This document shows, in pieces, positions 26,156 through 36,229 of a stretch of DNA of 40,663 nt. Source of the DNA: Chrysophaeum taylorii (taxonomy: Eukaryota > Sar > Pelagophyceae > Pelagomonadales > Pelagomonadaceae). The translations under genes and the position numbers were made by a program. Within the stretch, counting starts at the first letter, position 1. Every line of letters begins with the position of its first letter. The notes beneath the pieces are model-generated. The model ran no database searches. It was not told where the DNA came from and worked only from the letters and a program-made list of their open reading frames with translations. The stretch spans positions 1 through 40,663 of the forward strand of contig JAQMWT010000596.1 in the NCBI GenBank assembly GCA_029834535.1, given 5' to 3'.

Positions 26156-28816
26156 CTAGGTGGAAAAAAAAGAGAGGGCCATGTCCTGGGCAGTCGCGCC
26201 GTCGATGCAAAAGCCATGAGTCGCGAAGCGCGCCGGGTCGAGCGCGATAGATAGGAGGGCATCAGCAGCCTGTTGCTTGGCCTTAGAGTTGAAGGCCAAG
26301 GTTTTTTCGAGCTTTTTCGCGCGGTCAGCGAGAGAGGCATGGAGCTGGACCCACCGAGGATCGAGGGGGACGTGGTGGTGGACGTCGAGTCCAAAGGTAC
26401 ATCTCGAGCCCTGGTGTCGCGCTCGCACGGAGACCGCGGCGCCCTCGACGACCTTAGTCGGCGGCAGAGGCTGGCACGCCTGGAGCCAGCAGCTCTTGCG
26501 AGGGCCGTCGGGGCTGGTGGTGATCTCGACGCCGGGCGCCAGCTGGAGGTCGTGCCAGAAAACAACCGCGTTGGCAACGCCCGATTCGACAACGCGCGCG
26601 TCGATAAGGCGCTCGTCGCCTCTTTCGGGCGGTAGCTTGAATTTGCTCTGGTCGTCGAAGTCAAACTCAAAGACCGCGAAAGGATCGGTGAGGCGAGAGT
26701 GTGGCGTCGCGGAGAGGTCGATCCCGTAATAATCGGGTGCGTACTGGTAGGGCTTCCAGGCGTCGTCGTCGACGGGCAAATGGACGAGCTGCGCTCGAAT
26801 TCTGCCGCCTCGCGGAACTACGCGAGCGTTCTCAGCGAGACAGGATCGCCACGCGAAGTGCACGAAATGGAGCACGCCTTCGCCCAAGAATCCGTAGTCG
26901 AAGAGTTCCAGCACGAGGACGTCGCATTTGTGCTTGAGGTCCTTGCCCATCACGAGGTGTCTGCAGTCTTTGTGGACGAACTTACATTTTGTCATGTTAT
27001 TTATTTTCGCGAGCCGTCGGGCCAGAGAAACCAAATGGCCCCGGGTCTCGAAGCCCGTCACGCTCGCGGCACCGTGGCGCTCGGCGAGGAAGGCGAGGAG
27101 TCCCGTGCCAGTCCCGAAGTCGACGACCCGCTTTCCTTTCACTACGACGTGCTCGATACCCTTCTCGAAGGCCGCGTTCCGCGAACCGTCCGATACCATA
27201 TCGAGATGCCAGCGTGAGACGTAGGCCTCGTAGACCGCGGGGAGCGGCCGGGGCTCGAGGACGCGGAATTTGAGCCTCGTCGAGTTGTGCGAAGCGCGTA
27301 TGCGGAGCACGCCGGAGCCGCACGAGACGGGATCCACCCACTGCACGGCCTTTTTCTTATCCCCGAACGGCGACGACCACGCTTTTTTTCCCTCGCCGCC
27401 GAAGCCACCGCCGCCGGGAAGAAGCTCCGCCGAGAACCAGAAGGCGATGCCGTTGACAATCGAACTTTCTGGGACGCGGAACTCGAGGTCCGAAGCATCC
27501 GAGACGGGGAGATCGCCGCCCATCAGCTCGAAGCAAAAGACTTCCTCCCCGGCCGCCAACAACTCCACCGTCTGGAGGCCACCTTCATCGACCTCGTCGT
27601 ACCACGGGCCCCACCTGTACTCGTCGTCGAGGATTCCAAAGTCAAAGCCGCAGGGCGACGGTATCGAGACGCGCACGGGTGTCGCAAAGACTCGCGCGCG
27701 CCTCGGGATGACCAGAGCGTGCGGCACGGCGAGGTGGCGGCGGCAGTGGCGCACGAACGGCACCAACCCTCTGCCGAGCAAGCCCGCGTCGAAACAGCCC
27801 GCCAGCACGACGACAGTCGCCTTCTCTTCCACCTCAAAGGTGGCCAGAAGCGGCTGTTCCTGGACGAAGCGCGCCCGCGCGTTGGCTCGCGACCGGCACG
27901 CTTTCGTGACGAAGGGGCCCTGCGTCGGATAGACGTCTACTCGACGCCCACCGCCGACCTTCTCTAGAGCGGCGCCCGAGCCGCAGCCGACGAAGAGCCA
28001 GAGGCCATCGACGCCGCGGGCATCCATCTCGCGCGAGGCCATCTCCACGGCCTCCTCGAGCCACCGCTCCGAGGAATCTAGGACGCGCCGCGGCTCTTGA
28101 AGCGCGCTCGCCTCGTCCAGCCACCTCACCATCGCCGCCGTCGACTCTTCTTCGATCGAATCCGACAGATCCCCTTCCAACATCGCCGCGGTGAACCCAA
28201 GTTCGACCGCCGGCTGCTGGTCGAGCTGGGCCTGCTGCTTCTTCGCCATCAGATCGTGCATCTCCTCGATCGAGTTGATCACGGGCTTGTTGTCCTCGAC
28301 GGCCCCGATCTCCGCCTCCTCCTCCAGACGAAACTTGCTGTAGTCCGTTTGGTACCTCCGCTTCTTCAACTCGGCCGCGCGCTGCTCGGCCATCTTCTCG
28401 CGGGCCTTGGCGCGCCACCGGATCATCTCGGCGTTGGACGTGTCGAGCTGGATGCCCTCCGCGAAAGCCGCCTCCGCTTCTGCCGCCGCACCCTTCGCCA
28501 GCAGCGCCCGTCCCAGCCGGAACCATGACTTCTGCCACTCGGGCCGCAGCCGCACGCACTCCCGCGCGTCGCTCAGAGAACCCTCCACGTCGATCCTCAG
28601 CCGGCTCGCCGACCGGTTCGAGACCGCCGTCGTGATCGCCTTGATGTTCGCCGCGTCCTTCTCCGCGAGGTATTGAGTCCCGGCGATCACGGTCGTGTAG
28701 TACTCGGTCGCCTTCCCGAAATCGCGCGCCTTGAACGCCTGCGCCCCGAGCTCCTGGCTCCGACCGACAACGCGTTCGATTTCTCCCAAAGGCATCTTCT
28801 CGAGCGCCTCCCACAT
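26156..28816 (-). CDS. TPR-containing tandem-domain protein arginine methyltransferase (PRMT7/PRMT9-like)
   Basis: 886 residues from the ATG at 28816; the frame is open to an ATG at 28948 (930 residues), but those extra 44 codons lie in a dispersed repeat, so I prefer 28816. Numbering from 28948: TPR-like helices 64-175 (AQAFKARDFGKATEYYTTVI, ECVRLRPEWQKSWFRLGRAL), a charged linker, then two Rossmann methyltransferase halves. The first (about 314-500) has LWLFVGCGSG and AGCFDAGLLGRG (383-394). The second has motif I VVDFGTGTGLLAF (608-620), TGFE, and ELFDYGFLGEG (681-691). The parallel FDxGxLGxG boxes mark the internal duplication typical of PRMT7/PRMT9, and TPRs favour a PRMT9-like architecture. 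Expected role: SAM-dependent arginine methylation of proteins. The first half lacks a good double-E loop and may be structural. Stop is TAG. Confidence 0.85.
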   Translation of the reverse strand: MWEALEKMPLGEIERVVGRSQELGAQAFKARDFGKATEYYTTVIAGTQYLAEKDAANIKAITTAVSNRSASRLRIDVEGSLSDARECVRLRPEWQKSWFRLGRALLAKGAAAEAEAAFAEGIQLDTSNAEMIRWRAKAREKMAEQRAAELKKRRYQTDYSKFRLEEEAEIGAVEDNKPVINSIEEMHDLMAKKQQAQLDQQPAVELGFTAAMLEGDLSDSIEEESTAAMVRWLDEASALQEPRRVLDSSERWLEEAVEMASREMDARGVDGLWLFVGCGSGAALEKVGGGRRVDVYPTQGPFVTKACRSRANARARFVQEQPLLATFEVEEKATVVVLAGCFDAGLLGRGLVPFVRHCRRHLAVPHALVIPRRARVFATPVRVSIPSPCGFDFGILDDEYRWGPWYDEVDEGGLQTVELLAAGEEVFCFELMGGDLPVSDASDLEFRVPESSIVNGIAFWFSAELLPGGGGFGGEGKKAWSSPFGDKKKAVQWVDPVSCGSGVLRIRASHNSTRLKFRVLEPRPLPAVYEAYVSRWHLDMVSDGSRNAAFEKGIEHVVVKGKRVVDFGTGTGLLAFLAERHGAASVTGFETRGHLVSLARRLAKINNMTKCKFVHKDCRHLVMGKDLKHKCDVLVLELFDYGFLGEGVLHFVHFAWRSCLAENARVVPRGGRIRAQLVHLPVDDDAWKPYQYAPDYYGIDLSATPHSRLTDPFAVFEFDFDDQSKFKLPPERGDERLIDARVVESGVANAVVFWHDLQLAPGVEITTSPDGPRKSCWLQACQPLPPTKVVEGAAVSVRARHQGSRCTFGLDVHHHVPLDPRWVQLHASLADRAKKLEKTLAFNSKAKQQAADALLSIALDPARFATHGFCIDGATAQDMALSFFST

Positions 28817-28849
28817 AGTAGTGAGGTTCCGCACGATAAAAAAAAGGGA

Positions 28850-29115
28850 TCCGTCAAGTTTGGTCAAAAAGTTTGGTGAATTTCTTTCGTGTTTGCTCGA
28901 TTTGGATGTATGATTAAGGAAAAACTCATATGTGTGGTCACTTTCCATATAAGTTAGGTCAGTTAAGTTTGGTCACTCCGAAGTTGCATTAAGTTTGATC
29001 AATCAACTCTTCAAGTTTGATTAATTTCCTTGTAAGTTTGGTCAACAAGTTTGATCACTACTCCTCAAACTTCCACAGTATTGACCAAACTTCGGCTTTT
29101 TTAATCAAACTTAAG
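28850..29115. repeat. AAGTTTGGTCA motif array at the PRMT 5' end and MULE left side
   Basis: About ten AAGTTTGGTCA/AAGTTTGATCA motifs, mostly in plus orientation, with the last two reversed (TTGACCAAACTT, AATCAAACTT). Positions 28850-29010 match the inverted block at 2560-2745. It begins about 35 bp upstream of the preferred PRMT start codon, so it must supply PRMT 5' UTR or promoter sequence. It may also be the terminal region of the adjacent MULE. Confidence 0.75.
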
Positions 29116-29185
29116 GAGGCTTTTTAAGGGCGCGTGAGCGCTATTGGTGCGAAAATGCTTTTAAAACGAAAGCTAGGTGCTGCAG

Positions 29186-29892
29186 CTACGCAGAATCTAC
29201 CGTGGCGTTACACGCGCGGCATGGACACCCCCCCATGACCGTCTTAGAAGGAGATCCTAAGGCAGCGCGGCGATACGCAAGGAGCTTCGCATATTGAGGG
29301 CTGCGACGCGCGGCCTCGCCAGCAGTTTCCCACGGCTTGACGCGGTTAAGCTGGGCCCATTCTCGCACCTTCCATCGTAGGAGCATCCCATACCGCGACT
29401 CACCATGGTGCTGTTGCCGTGGTCGTCCGCCATTCTTCGGCAAGAGGCAGACGCCAAAAGACAAAGGTAAATGGTCAGCGTGACACGGATCACCCCATTC
29501 TGGATCCCAAAATCCGAGAGGGAGAGCGTCTTTGCGAATCGATTCAGGGTCGAGAGCGCGCATCAGAGGTTCTAAGGAGGGTGCCTCTTGATAGTGTTGT
29601 GGAGGTTGTCGTTGGCGGTCTTGTCGAGGCAACCACACGGCTATGTCGAAGTGCCCCCCGGGCGTTAATGAACCATGGATTTGAAGTCGACGCGGGAGCT
29701 TGGAAATAAACAAGTCACCTGTGAGCCTTGTTGAACGAGCGGAGAACATGGCGCACTGGGTCCTTTTCTTGGAGCGAGGCTTTCCGCCCGGTGGAGCACG
29801 CGTAGGCCGTCCTGATTGATTGGATTCCTGCACGAAGCCTGTTGTTTCCGTGTCGAGTGCGTTGGGTGTACATGCCCGATAGGACCGTGGGG
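29186..29892 (-). CDS. Unassigned ORF directly downstream of the MULE transposase
   Basis: An open frame of about 235 codons starting immediately after the MULE stop (GTGA overlap, GTG first codon, so the true start is unknown; the first ATG is at about residue 50). Text such as RLTGDLFISKLPRRLQIHGS, LTPGGHFDIAVWLPRQDRQR and DALPLGFWDPEWGDPCHADH has protein-like composition. The C-terminus ends GGCPCRACNATVDSA. I recognise no family. It may be a second gene of the MULE, a 3' exon or a chance frame. Confidence 0.35.
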
Positions 29893-31189
29893 TCACACGA
29901 GCTCGCTGCTACAAACATTCTTGGACACTCCCATAAAAACACACATCATTGAACTCGGCTTCAAATATCGCACCGAATCGTTCTCGAAAGGTAAGAAGTA
30001 CCCCATACTCAGCTCGGCAAGGATTCCCTTGTCTTCGTCGTTCGCATCATATCGCTCCGTATCGTCCCCGTTGTCGTACGTGACGGCGAACTTGTTTCTG
30101 GCGTAGGTGACTGTTCCAGGAACGTAGTGTTTAGGCTGCGCAGCGGGATATGGCACATCCGAAGCCATCACCCGGACTGATTTGACACTCCTTCCGCGCG
30201 CCGTAAGCATATTGAGGGTGGTGGTGAGCTCGGCGCGCGCACGGTCCCACGCTTCTTTGTCTGTTGGCCACCAGGGAGGAAACGAGCTTGTAGACGACTC
30301 TTTCTGCTGCTTGTTTGGGGGCTCGGTCGACGCGGGAGGCTCGGTATACGCGGGAGGCTCGGTCGACGCGGGAGGCTCGGTATACGCGGGAGGCTCGGTA
30401 GGCTCGGTATACGCGGGAGGCTCGGTAGGCTCGGTATACGCGGGAGGCTCGGTAGGCTCGGTAGACGCGGGAAGCTCGGTAGACGCGGGAGGCTCGGTAG
30501 GCTCGGGAGGCTCGGTTGCTTTGCGGCCTCCTTTCCTCCGCTTTTTACTGGCGACCCGGGCTGCAGTTCCTTCTGGGTCCAACCCGGCGAACGTCTTGGC
30601 CATTTCTTTTCGTGCTCGCTTCCGGTCCTTCTTTGACCCCGACCCCGTATTCTTCCGCAGCGAGGATTCTTGGCGTTGGTCGTTCTTTGGCCTGCCTGTC
30701 CGTCGGGGCCCGATCGCGGATGGCAGCCAAGGCTCAAACTCCTCACCAGCTTCTTTGCATTCGGCTTCAATTTCTCCTTGCGCCGATTCAATTTCCGTTG
30801 CGTTGAGAATCGGAAACACCCCCCCGACCCGATATTGATTTTCCCAACGCTGCGTCGTGGTCCAAAGTGGATAGAGATCCTCAGCATGCTCACCGCGAGC
30901 TATCTGAGCTCCAATCATGCAAACGCACGGCAAGCGAGAGAACGCGTAGTTGCCACAGCTACAGGAAAGTACGTCGAGCTGCTCCGAATCTTCAAAATTC
31001 ACGTATCCCTTCTGCCCGATAACAACGACGGACGTAAGTTGCTGATTGTTGCCACCTTTGACATACACCAAGAACGTCCCCTTATTGGCCCCAGCGCCGC
31101 CGCCGTAAGGCTGAACTCTTGTTATCCGGGTCTTGCTTTTTGCAACCTTGACTTGGGCATCATTATTGTAGTTGGGCCTACGGTTCACG
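29893..31189 (-). CDS. MULE transposase last exon: SWIM-like finger and Tudor-like C-terminus
   Basis: About 431 codons. The segment LDVLSCSCGNYAFSRLPCVC, MIGAQIARGEHAEDLYPLW and TTTQRWENQYRVGGVFPI is the C-terminal SWIM region of Mutator-like transposases. The finger reads C-x-C ... C-x-C rather than C-x-C ... C-x-H. A basic nuclear-type stretch follows (SGSKKDRKRARKEMAKTF, RVASKKRRKGGRK), then about thirteen TEPPAYTEPPAS-type repeats, then HYVPGTVTYARNKFAVTYDN, GDDTERYDAND, matching the pattern of Tudor/chromo-barrel-like domains (G-x-V ... V-x-Y-D-x-G-D). Joining to the upstream exon at 31189/31391 keeps the frame. It probably binds the element ends and perhaps chromatin. Confidence 0.7.
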
Positions 31190-32363
31190 CTTAGATATCA
31201 CATAGAACAACCCGACAAGTGTGAACATAACAACGGGAGTTTGATCTGAAAAGACAAAGGCCCGTAGGCCCGTACGTATTTGAGATGGTTGAGACCCTTG
31301 AGATTATTGGCCGAAAACACGCTATTTTGATCGAAGACAAGACGAAACTAATGACGCAACAATTTGCATCCGAACACGAGGAAGACTCACGTGAGTCTCT
31401 CGCCGGTTTTTGCGCACCGGATGGCCGCTGCGCTCGTATCCGCGTAGGTCGTTGCCTGCTCAGCGAACAAGGTCTGGAGGGACTTGGGTCCGTTGCATAA
31501 CCTCGCGTTGATGTGCTTCTTGTTGAAAGCCTCCGCCGGGTTGTTCGTACTCGTGCCATAGAGTGCCCTGGGCCCGTCTAACACTGTGACGGTGTCTCCT
31601 TCCTGATCGTTCAGATGCTTTCGCGCATATTCACGCCGACTGGCAACCTGTAGTGCCAGAAAACTCAATGCCACGAGGAGATTATGACTCACCCAACGCT
31701 GGGCCTTGGGAGAAAGTTCGGCATGAAAAGCGTCGCTGGCCGCCTTCGTAGGCGCCTCAACAAAGCGACGAAAGATAGCGGCGTCCCCGGATTCCGCGAT
31801 CTTTGCGATGTTCTCGCTGCCGTGGTTCACTGTGAATAGGACGTATTCACGAAGAGTAAACAGGTCATCAAAGACTTACTGCACGAGAAGGCGTCGGCCT
31901 CGGGCGTATGCTGCGCAGGAATCGGAATTAGACGAGGAATCAAATGGTGCTAGCGAGGTCACTCACGGTGACGTGCGCTATGAGGCCTCCCTTTTGGAAG
32001 TCCTGTACTATGACGAATCCCTGACAGTTTCTGTGCGGGATGTTCTCGACGGTCAGTTTAATGACTGGTGACTGCAGCGTTTCAGGGATCTTGTAGTCGT
32101 TGAGGTCTAAGCTCTTGTACCGGCCCCTGTCGGAGCCATGCCTGAACTCTTGTTCCGACTTGTGCTCAGACTTGAGCCTCTTCATGAATACCTTCAGGAG
32201 ATCTCCTTGTTTCGCGCCATACAACTTAACCGCATGACCGTGGGCTCGCAACGCGCGCTGGCAAGCGTGCAACTCCGCCTAAGAGAATGACAAGTGTGAC
32301 TTTGATGCACACACGTGAATGTAGATGTGGCGAAGTATACTAACACACTAAGCTACGATTTTC

Positions 32364-32565
32364 AAGTGTGGTCACGAAACCAAAAGAGTTTGATCAGAAA
32401 GCTACAAGTTTAATCACAAAGTTTGATCACACGGACATAAGTTTGATCATAAAGTCACAAGTTTGGTCACCAAGTCAAAAGTTTGGTCATAAAGTCACAC
32501 ATTTGGTCATACAGTCACAAGTTTTGTCACAAAGTTTGGTCAGAACATTACAAGTTTGATCACAC
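32364..32565. repeat. AAGTTTGGTCA tandem array inside the MULE gene
   Basis: Eleven copies of AAGTTTGGTCA or close variants, spaced about 14-25 bp, often followed by CAAAGTCAC or TAAAGTCAC. It is the densest such array in the window. It lies upstream (gene sense) of the acceptor at 32279, so it is probably intronic. Confidence 0.85.
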
Positions 32566-33419
32566 ACATGCACCTCCTCGCAGGACAACAGCCACAAACA
32601 AGACCTGCGCAAGACACCGCTGATACCGCGTTCCTCTCCTCGTTTCCCAAGAGCGCTAGGATGGACTTGAGCTAGATGTTCTCGACGGATGAGAGTGTAT
32701 GCTCACGGTTCGTCATCTCATTGAGCCTTTCCTTGATGACGTTGTTGTGGACATCTACCAGACGCCTTTCCGAGTAGTGCCTCCTGACTTGCTCTCCATA
32801 GAGTCCTTCTTGATGATGGTCGTCACGGCCTCTAAGAAGTGCTCTGCGCGGTAGTTCGACTTGGGCTGGGTTTTCGTCGGTGTAAAAACTCCTGTGTGAG
32901 GTTCATCATGCGTGACGACGAAGTCTATAAGCCCATCACGACGAGCAGCGCGCTTAAAGAAGCCGCAGCCCTCTACTTTACACTTGAACGACAACGCCGT
33001 CGCGGTATTGATCATGTTATGCACGCTGTTGCTTGCCCCCCGTGTCGACCATCTTCTGCTGCAACTCGGCCTCTTCCCGAACGCACATACTAAATTCGGA
33101 TTTCGTCGGGTAGCGTGAAAGCAGCGAAACGTGGTGCTTGAACATTCTGAGCTGCGACAGCGTACGCGGCGATCTGTCACAGTCGTTAACCTTCGTCAGG
33201 CCACGCTTGCCGTTCTTGGTGTCGTCGTCGCCCGACGTCAGCTTGATACCAGCACGGTCCCGCTCGACCTGAGCGAAGCCCTCGTCGATATCGACCTCCT
33301 CGTCATCCGTTTCGAAGTCGAAGGACGCTCCGGAGTCACGACGCGACATGCAGAACCTCCAAATGCTTGATCACAGCGGGCCTTGTTTTGTCAGCGAGGC
33401 CTATCCTTGCTTTCCTCAA

Positions 33420-33535
33420 GCATAAGTTTAGTCAGCCAAGATACGGATTGACTAAACTTAAGTGACCAAACTTGTTGGGGATTTACGGTGACCAAACATA
33501 CATGGTGGTTGGAAACTTGACTTTTCCCTAAAAAA
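33420..33535. repeat. AAGTTTGGTCA-family repeat, right side of the MULE
   Basis: Contains TGACTAAACTTAAGTGACC, AAACTTGTTGGGGATTTACG and GTGACCAAACATACATGG, homologous to 5345-5530 and representing its uninterrupted form. Motifs face opposite to those at 28850-29010, so the two blocks flank the MULE as inverted arrays. Confidence 0.75.
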
Positions 33536-33699
33536 AACATAGAGCTGTTTATAGTCCGTTGCTTTTCCGAAAACTTTCCGAAACGCCTGGAAAAGCGTGA
33601 CACTGTGCTGACATTATCTATAAGTTTGTAGAGCCGTTACGTAGCCGTTTTAGAGTCGTTGAATGACCGTTCGCTTTTTTTTTTCAGGGTTTCAGCCCT
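33536..33699. other. Short gap between MULE side and hAT remnant
   Basis: A/T-rich sequence with weak repeats (CCGTTACGTAGCCGTTTTAGA) and a T-run. No gene is seen. Confidence 0.4.
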
Positions 33700-35722
33700 G
33701 CGGAACCTCACTAATGTCTTGGAGTTCTTTCTTCGATGAGGAGGCTGTGCTTGACGTCCCCGAAGTCTTCGCGCGGACTAGGACGCCGTCGAAGTTGTCG
33801 GTCAAAAAATCGAACGTCAAGACGAAACTCACGCTCGAGGCCGACCGGAATTGTTCCCACAAGCGTTGGCGATCAACCCTTTAACCGAGCTCACGGAAGT
33901 CGTGCTGCTGAAATGCAGGAGCGTCTCTGAACACAGCAAGTCCGTGCTCGCGAAGGCGGCCAAGGACTGGCTGATTGCGTTCGAACAGCGGCGCAATAAG
34001 CAGCAGCTTATACGGCGCCGGAGCAGGATCTTGCTCGTGCCGAGCAGAGATCCAAAGCGGCGGCTGCAGAGCAAACGATCGACGAGCGCCAACAAACCCT
34101 TGACCAGCATCTGAAGTTCCATCGTCTCACATCGGTACTGCAAATCGCGACCCTTTACATTCTTCATCGGCGCTTTCTTCTTCTTTATCTGCCGCGTTCC
34201 GTTCTTCGTCGTTGAGAGCAATGGGCTTTTCGTCGAGCTATCAAGGCCCTAAACCCGGCGTATGCAGTGCACATGCCACGGGCTTGCGCGCTGCGCACGA
34301 CGCATACCTGGAGCGAACGCAAGCCGAGACGCGGGAGAGGGTCGATGCAAAGATGAGCAAACTCTTCGGGAAGAAGAAGACGGCGATCGTGGACGGCTTC
34401 AAGAACCGGCGCAAGCGCCATGTCATGAACATCTCCTTTGCGAAGGTTGCCTTCACGGCGCACTTCACCACCGTTTGGTTCGGGCCGCGCTGCCGTCAAA
34501 CGGGGGAGACTTACTCGAGGGAGCTCATCGCGGCCATGGGCGACTGCAAGGAATTCATCGCGATGGTGGCCGACAACACGGGTTCGAAGTGGTCGCTTCG
34601 CTTGGGCCTCTTCGGCTACATCAAGGACCAGTTCCCCAGGTTATATCTTATCGGCTGTTGCGTCCATGTGTTCGATCTCCACTGTGAAGACATCGCTAAG
34701 TTCGCCGAGATGAAGAATATCATGGCGGACTTTAAATTCCTCGTTGTCTTTCTGGAACGGCTCTCGCTTCTCCACGAGACTTTTTCCAGCAGAAGAAGAA
34801 GGAGCACCGGCGGGCTGACTCGTCGGCCAGCATGCTTGACATCAAGACGTTTCCGGACACGCGATTCGCCTACGCCTGCCTCGTGCTCCTGTCCATCACC
34901 CGGAACTGGTCGATCGTGGGCTCGCTCGCTGATACTCCCGAGTACAAGCTGCTCAAGCGGCACAACAACAACACCAAGGCCCGCCGCGACTTCAGACGTT
35001 TCAAGGATCTCGCCCAGTCGGCTTCAACCAAACGCCGCGGCGACGCTGTCGCCTGCCTCTTCCACCCCCTCTCAAGCGGGCGGGCTCCACTATCGAAGGC
35101 GATGAGGTCCCGCTGTCGCATGTACTCCCCGTCTTCCTCCACCAACAAGTCCAAGTCCTGCCCGAAGACGTCACCGACGAGCTTGACGTTCGTCGACATC
35201 ATCCGCGCCACCCGTGAACGCTGGCTCGGCGCCGGCAAACGCGCTGGCGTCCGCCACGTCGCGCACTGCCTCGCGCCTTCAAGCTCGACCTCACTATCCG
35301 GTTCATCGTGCAGTACGCTCTGGGCGAAGGGATGCTCGAGGCCGCCGACGCGTCGTTCACCGAACTGGATGTGCAGTCGGCCCTCCTCAACTACTGCGGC
35401 GGAGAGCGTAACGGCAAATACGGCATGCTTCTCTCTGGGTGAGCTCGCAACATTCGAAGCCAAGGAGTCCATCTACGGCCCAAAATGGGAGGCCATCCGG
35501 TCTGTCACCAGGCCCAAGGTTGCTCGCATCATCGAAAGGCTCGACGACGAAGTGGAGGTGGAAAATTTCTGCAGAGCATTAGCAAGCAGTGGTAAGTCAC
35601 CTGGGAAACCATCCCGTCTCATCATGAACGTCTGGAAGTATTTAATTCGGGGAATGAAAAGGTATGTTCCCTATATCCTCAGAACACGACAGGCGGCATC
35701 TAGAACTACACTAGAAAGGTAA
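33700..35722 (+). pseudogene. hAT-like (DUF659-type) transposase, frameshifted
   Basis: Plus-strand frames in order: FFDEEAVLDVPEVFAR; INPLTELTEVVLLKCRSVSE and LAKAAKDWLIAFEQRR; SSYQGPKPGVCSAHATGLRA; HVMNISFAKVAFTAHFTTVW; then ELIAAMGDCKEFIAMVADNT, GSKWSLRLGLFGYIKDQFPR, LYLIGCCVHVFDLHCEDIAK. This matches the hAT/DUF659 core (VVTDN ... PHLFFIGCCAHCLDLLLED). A T5-run shift near 34785 leads to SSASMLDIKTFPDTRFAYAC and LVLLSITRNWSIVGSLADTP (family TRF-A-S). A further shift gives LDLTIRFIVQYALGEGMLEA and LNYCGGERNGKYG. The C-terminal hAT dimerisation block is not clear. At least four frame changes; some may be introns (GTAAGT near 35591) or assembly indels. Confidence 0.65.
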
Positions 35723-36229
35723 AGTGTATAGTGCTACATACCTCGGGACGCGTTAGACAATGATGATGAGCGTAGGCACAAATCAGAGGACTATTTGATT
35801 GTGTAGAAAGGAAGAAGAAGGGTAAGGAAGAGATCACGTTCTCAACGGACGGATAAGGGTAAGAGGCAGCAGATTTCTCTGGCTAGGGTCGGATAAGAAA
35901 ACGAGACTAGCCCGCGCCGCAACGACGGGTCCTACAACGCGTGGGCTTTTCCCTTTTTTTGCGCGAGGGGACGAAAGGATGCCGACTTCACTATGGGGAC
36001 TAGCTCCATCGCGACGATCTCGCGGCGTGGCGGCACATACTGCTTGAGTACAAATGAACATAGCTCAGCGATCCGTTGAGTGTGTCTTAGTACAAACTGA
36101 AACATAGTTAACAGCTCGTACGAACTTTCTTATCCGACCCTGTCCTAAGACTCTGCACCCCCTCGAGATGTCTTAAGCGCAAGGTGCGACTGTATAGTAT
36201 CTCTTGAGAAAGATGATGATGAAGAAAAA
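35723..36229. other. No gene seen
   Basis: Roughly 500 bp with purine-rich stretches (GGAAGAAGAAGGGTAAGGAA; AAAGATGATGATGAAGAAAA) and no recognisable coding or repeat homology within the window. Confidence 0.4.

Larger units (their letters stand above)
29893..33349 (-). pseudogene. MULE (Mutator-like) transposase gene with introns
   Basis: Minus-strand gene. 33349-33017: acidic N-terminus, then LLSRYPTKSEFSMCVREEAE. About 33040-32755: WRKY/FLYWCH-like finger with CKVEGCGFF ... VVTHDEPHTG and KSNYRAEHFLEAVTTI. A frame change leads to YGEQVRRHYSERRLVDVHNN. 32278-31967: ELHACQRALRAHGHAVKLYG and KIPETLQSPVIKLTVENIPH. 31910-31880 and 31829-31391: ADAFSCMNHGSENIAKIAES, RWVSHNLLVALSFLALQV and TSTNNPAEAFNKKHINARL (MULE core end). 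Likely GT-AG introns at 31911-31966 (56 bp), 31830-31879 (50 bp) and 31190-31390 (201 bp) restore one frame; an acceptor at 32279 ends a further intron. The catalytic DDE region is not clearly readable between 32.7 and 32.3 kb. At least one frameshift remains (near 33020), so activity is doubtful. Confidence 0.65.

Noticed and set aside
26270..28900. Plus-strand and alternative minus-strand ORFs across the PRMT gene (for example 27287-27967, 27834-28814)
   Set aside because: Shadows of the 930-codon PRMT frame caused by codon bias.
32364..32565. CRISPR-like or origin-type iteron array
   Set aside because: Unit spacing is irregular, spacers are not unique sequence, and related blocks flank a MULE; a transposon-associated array is simpler.
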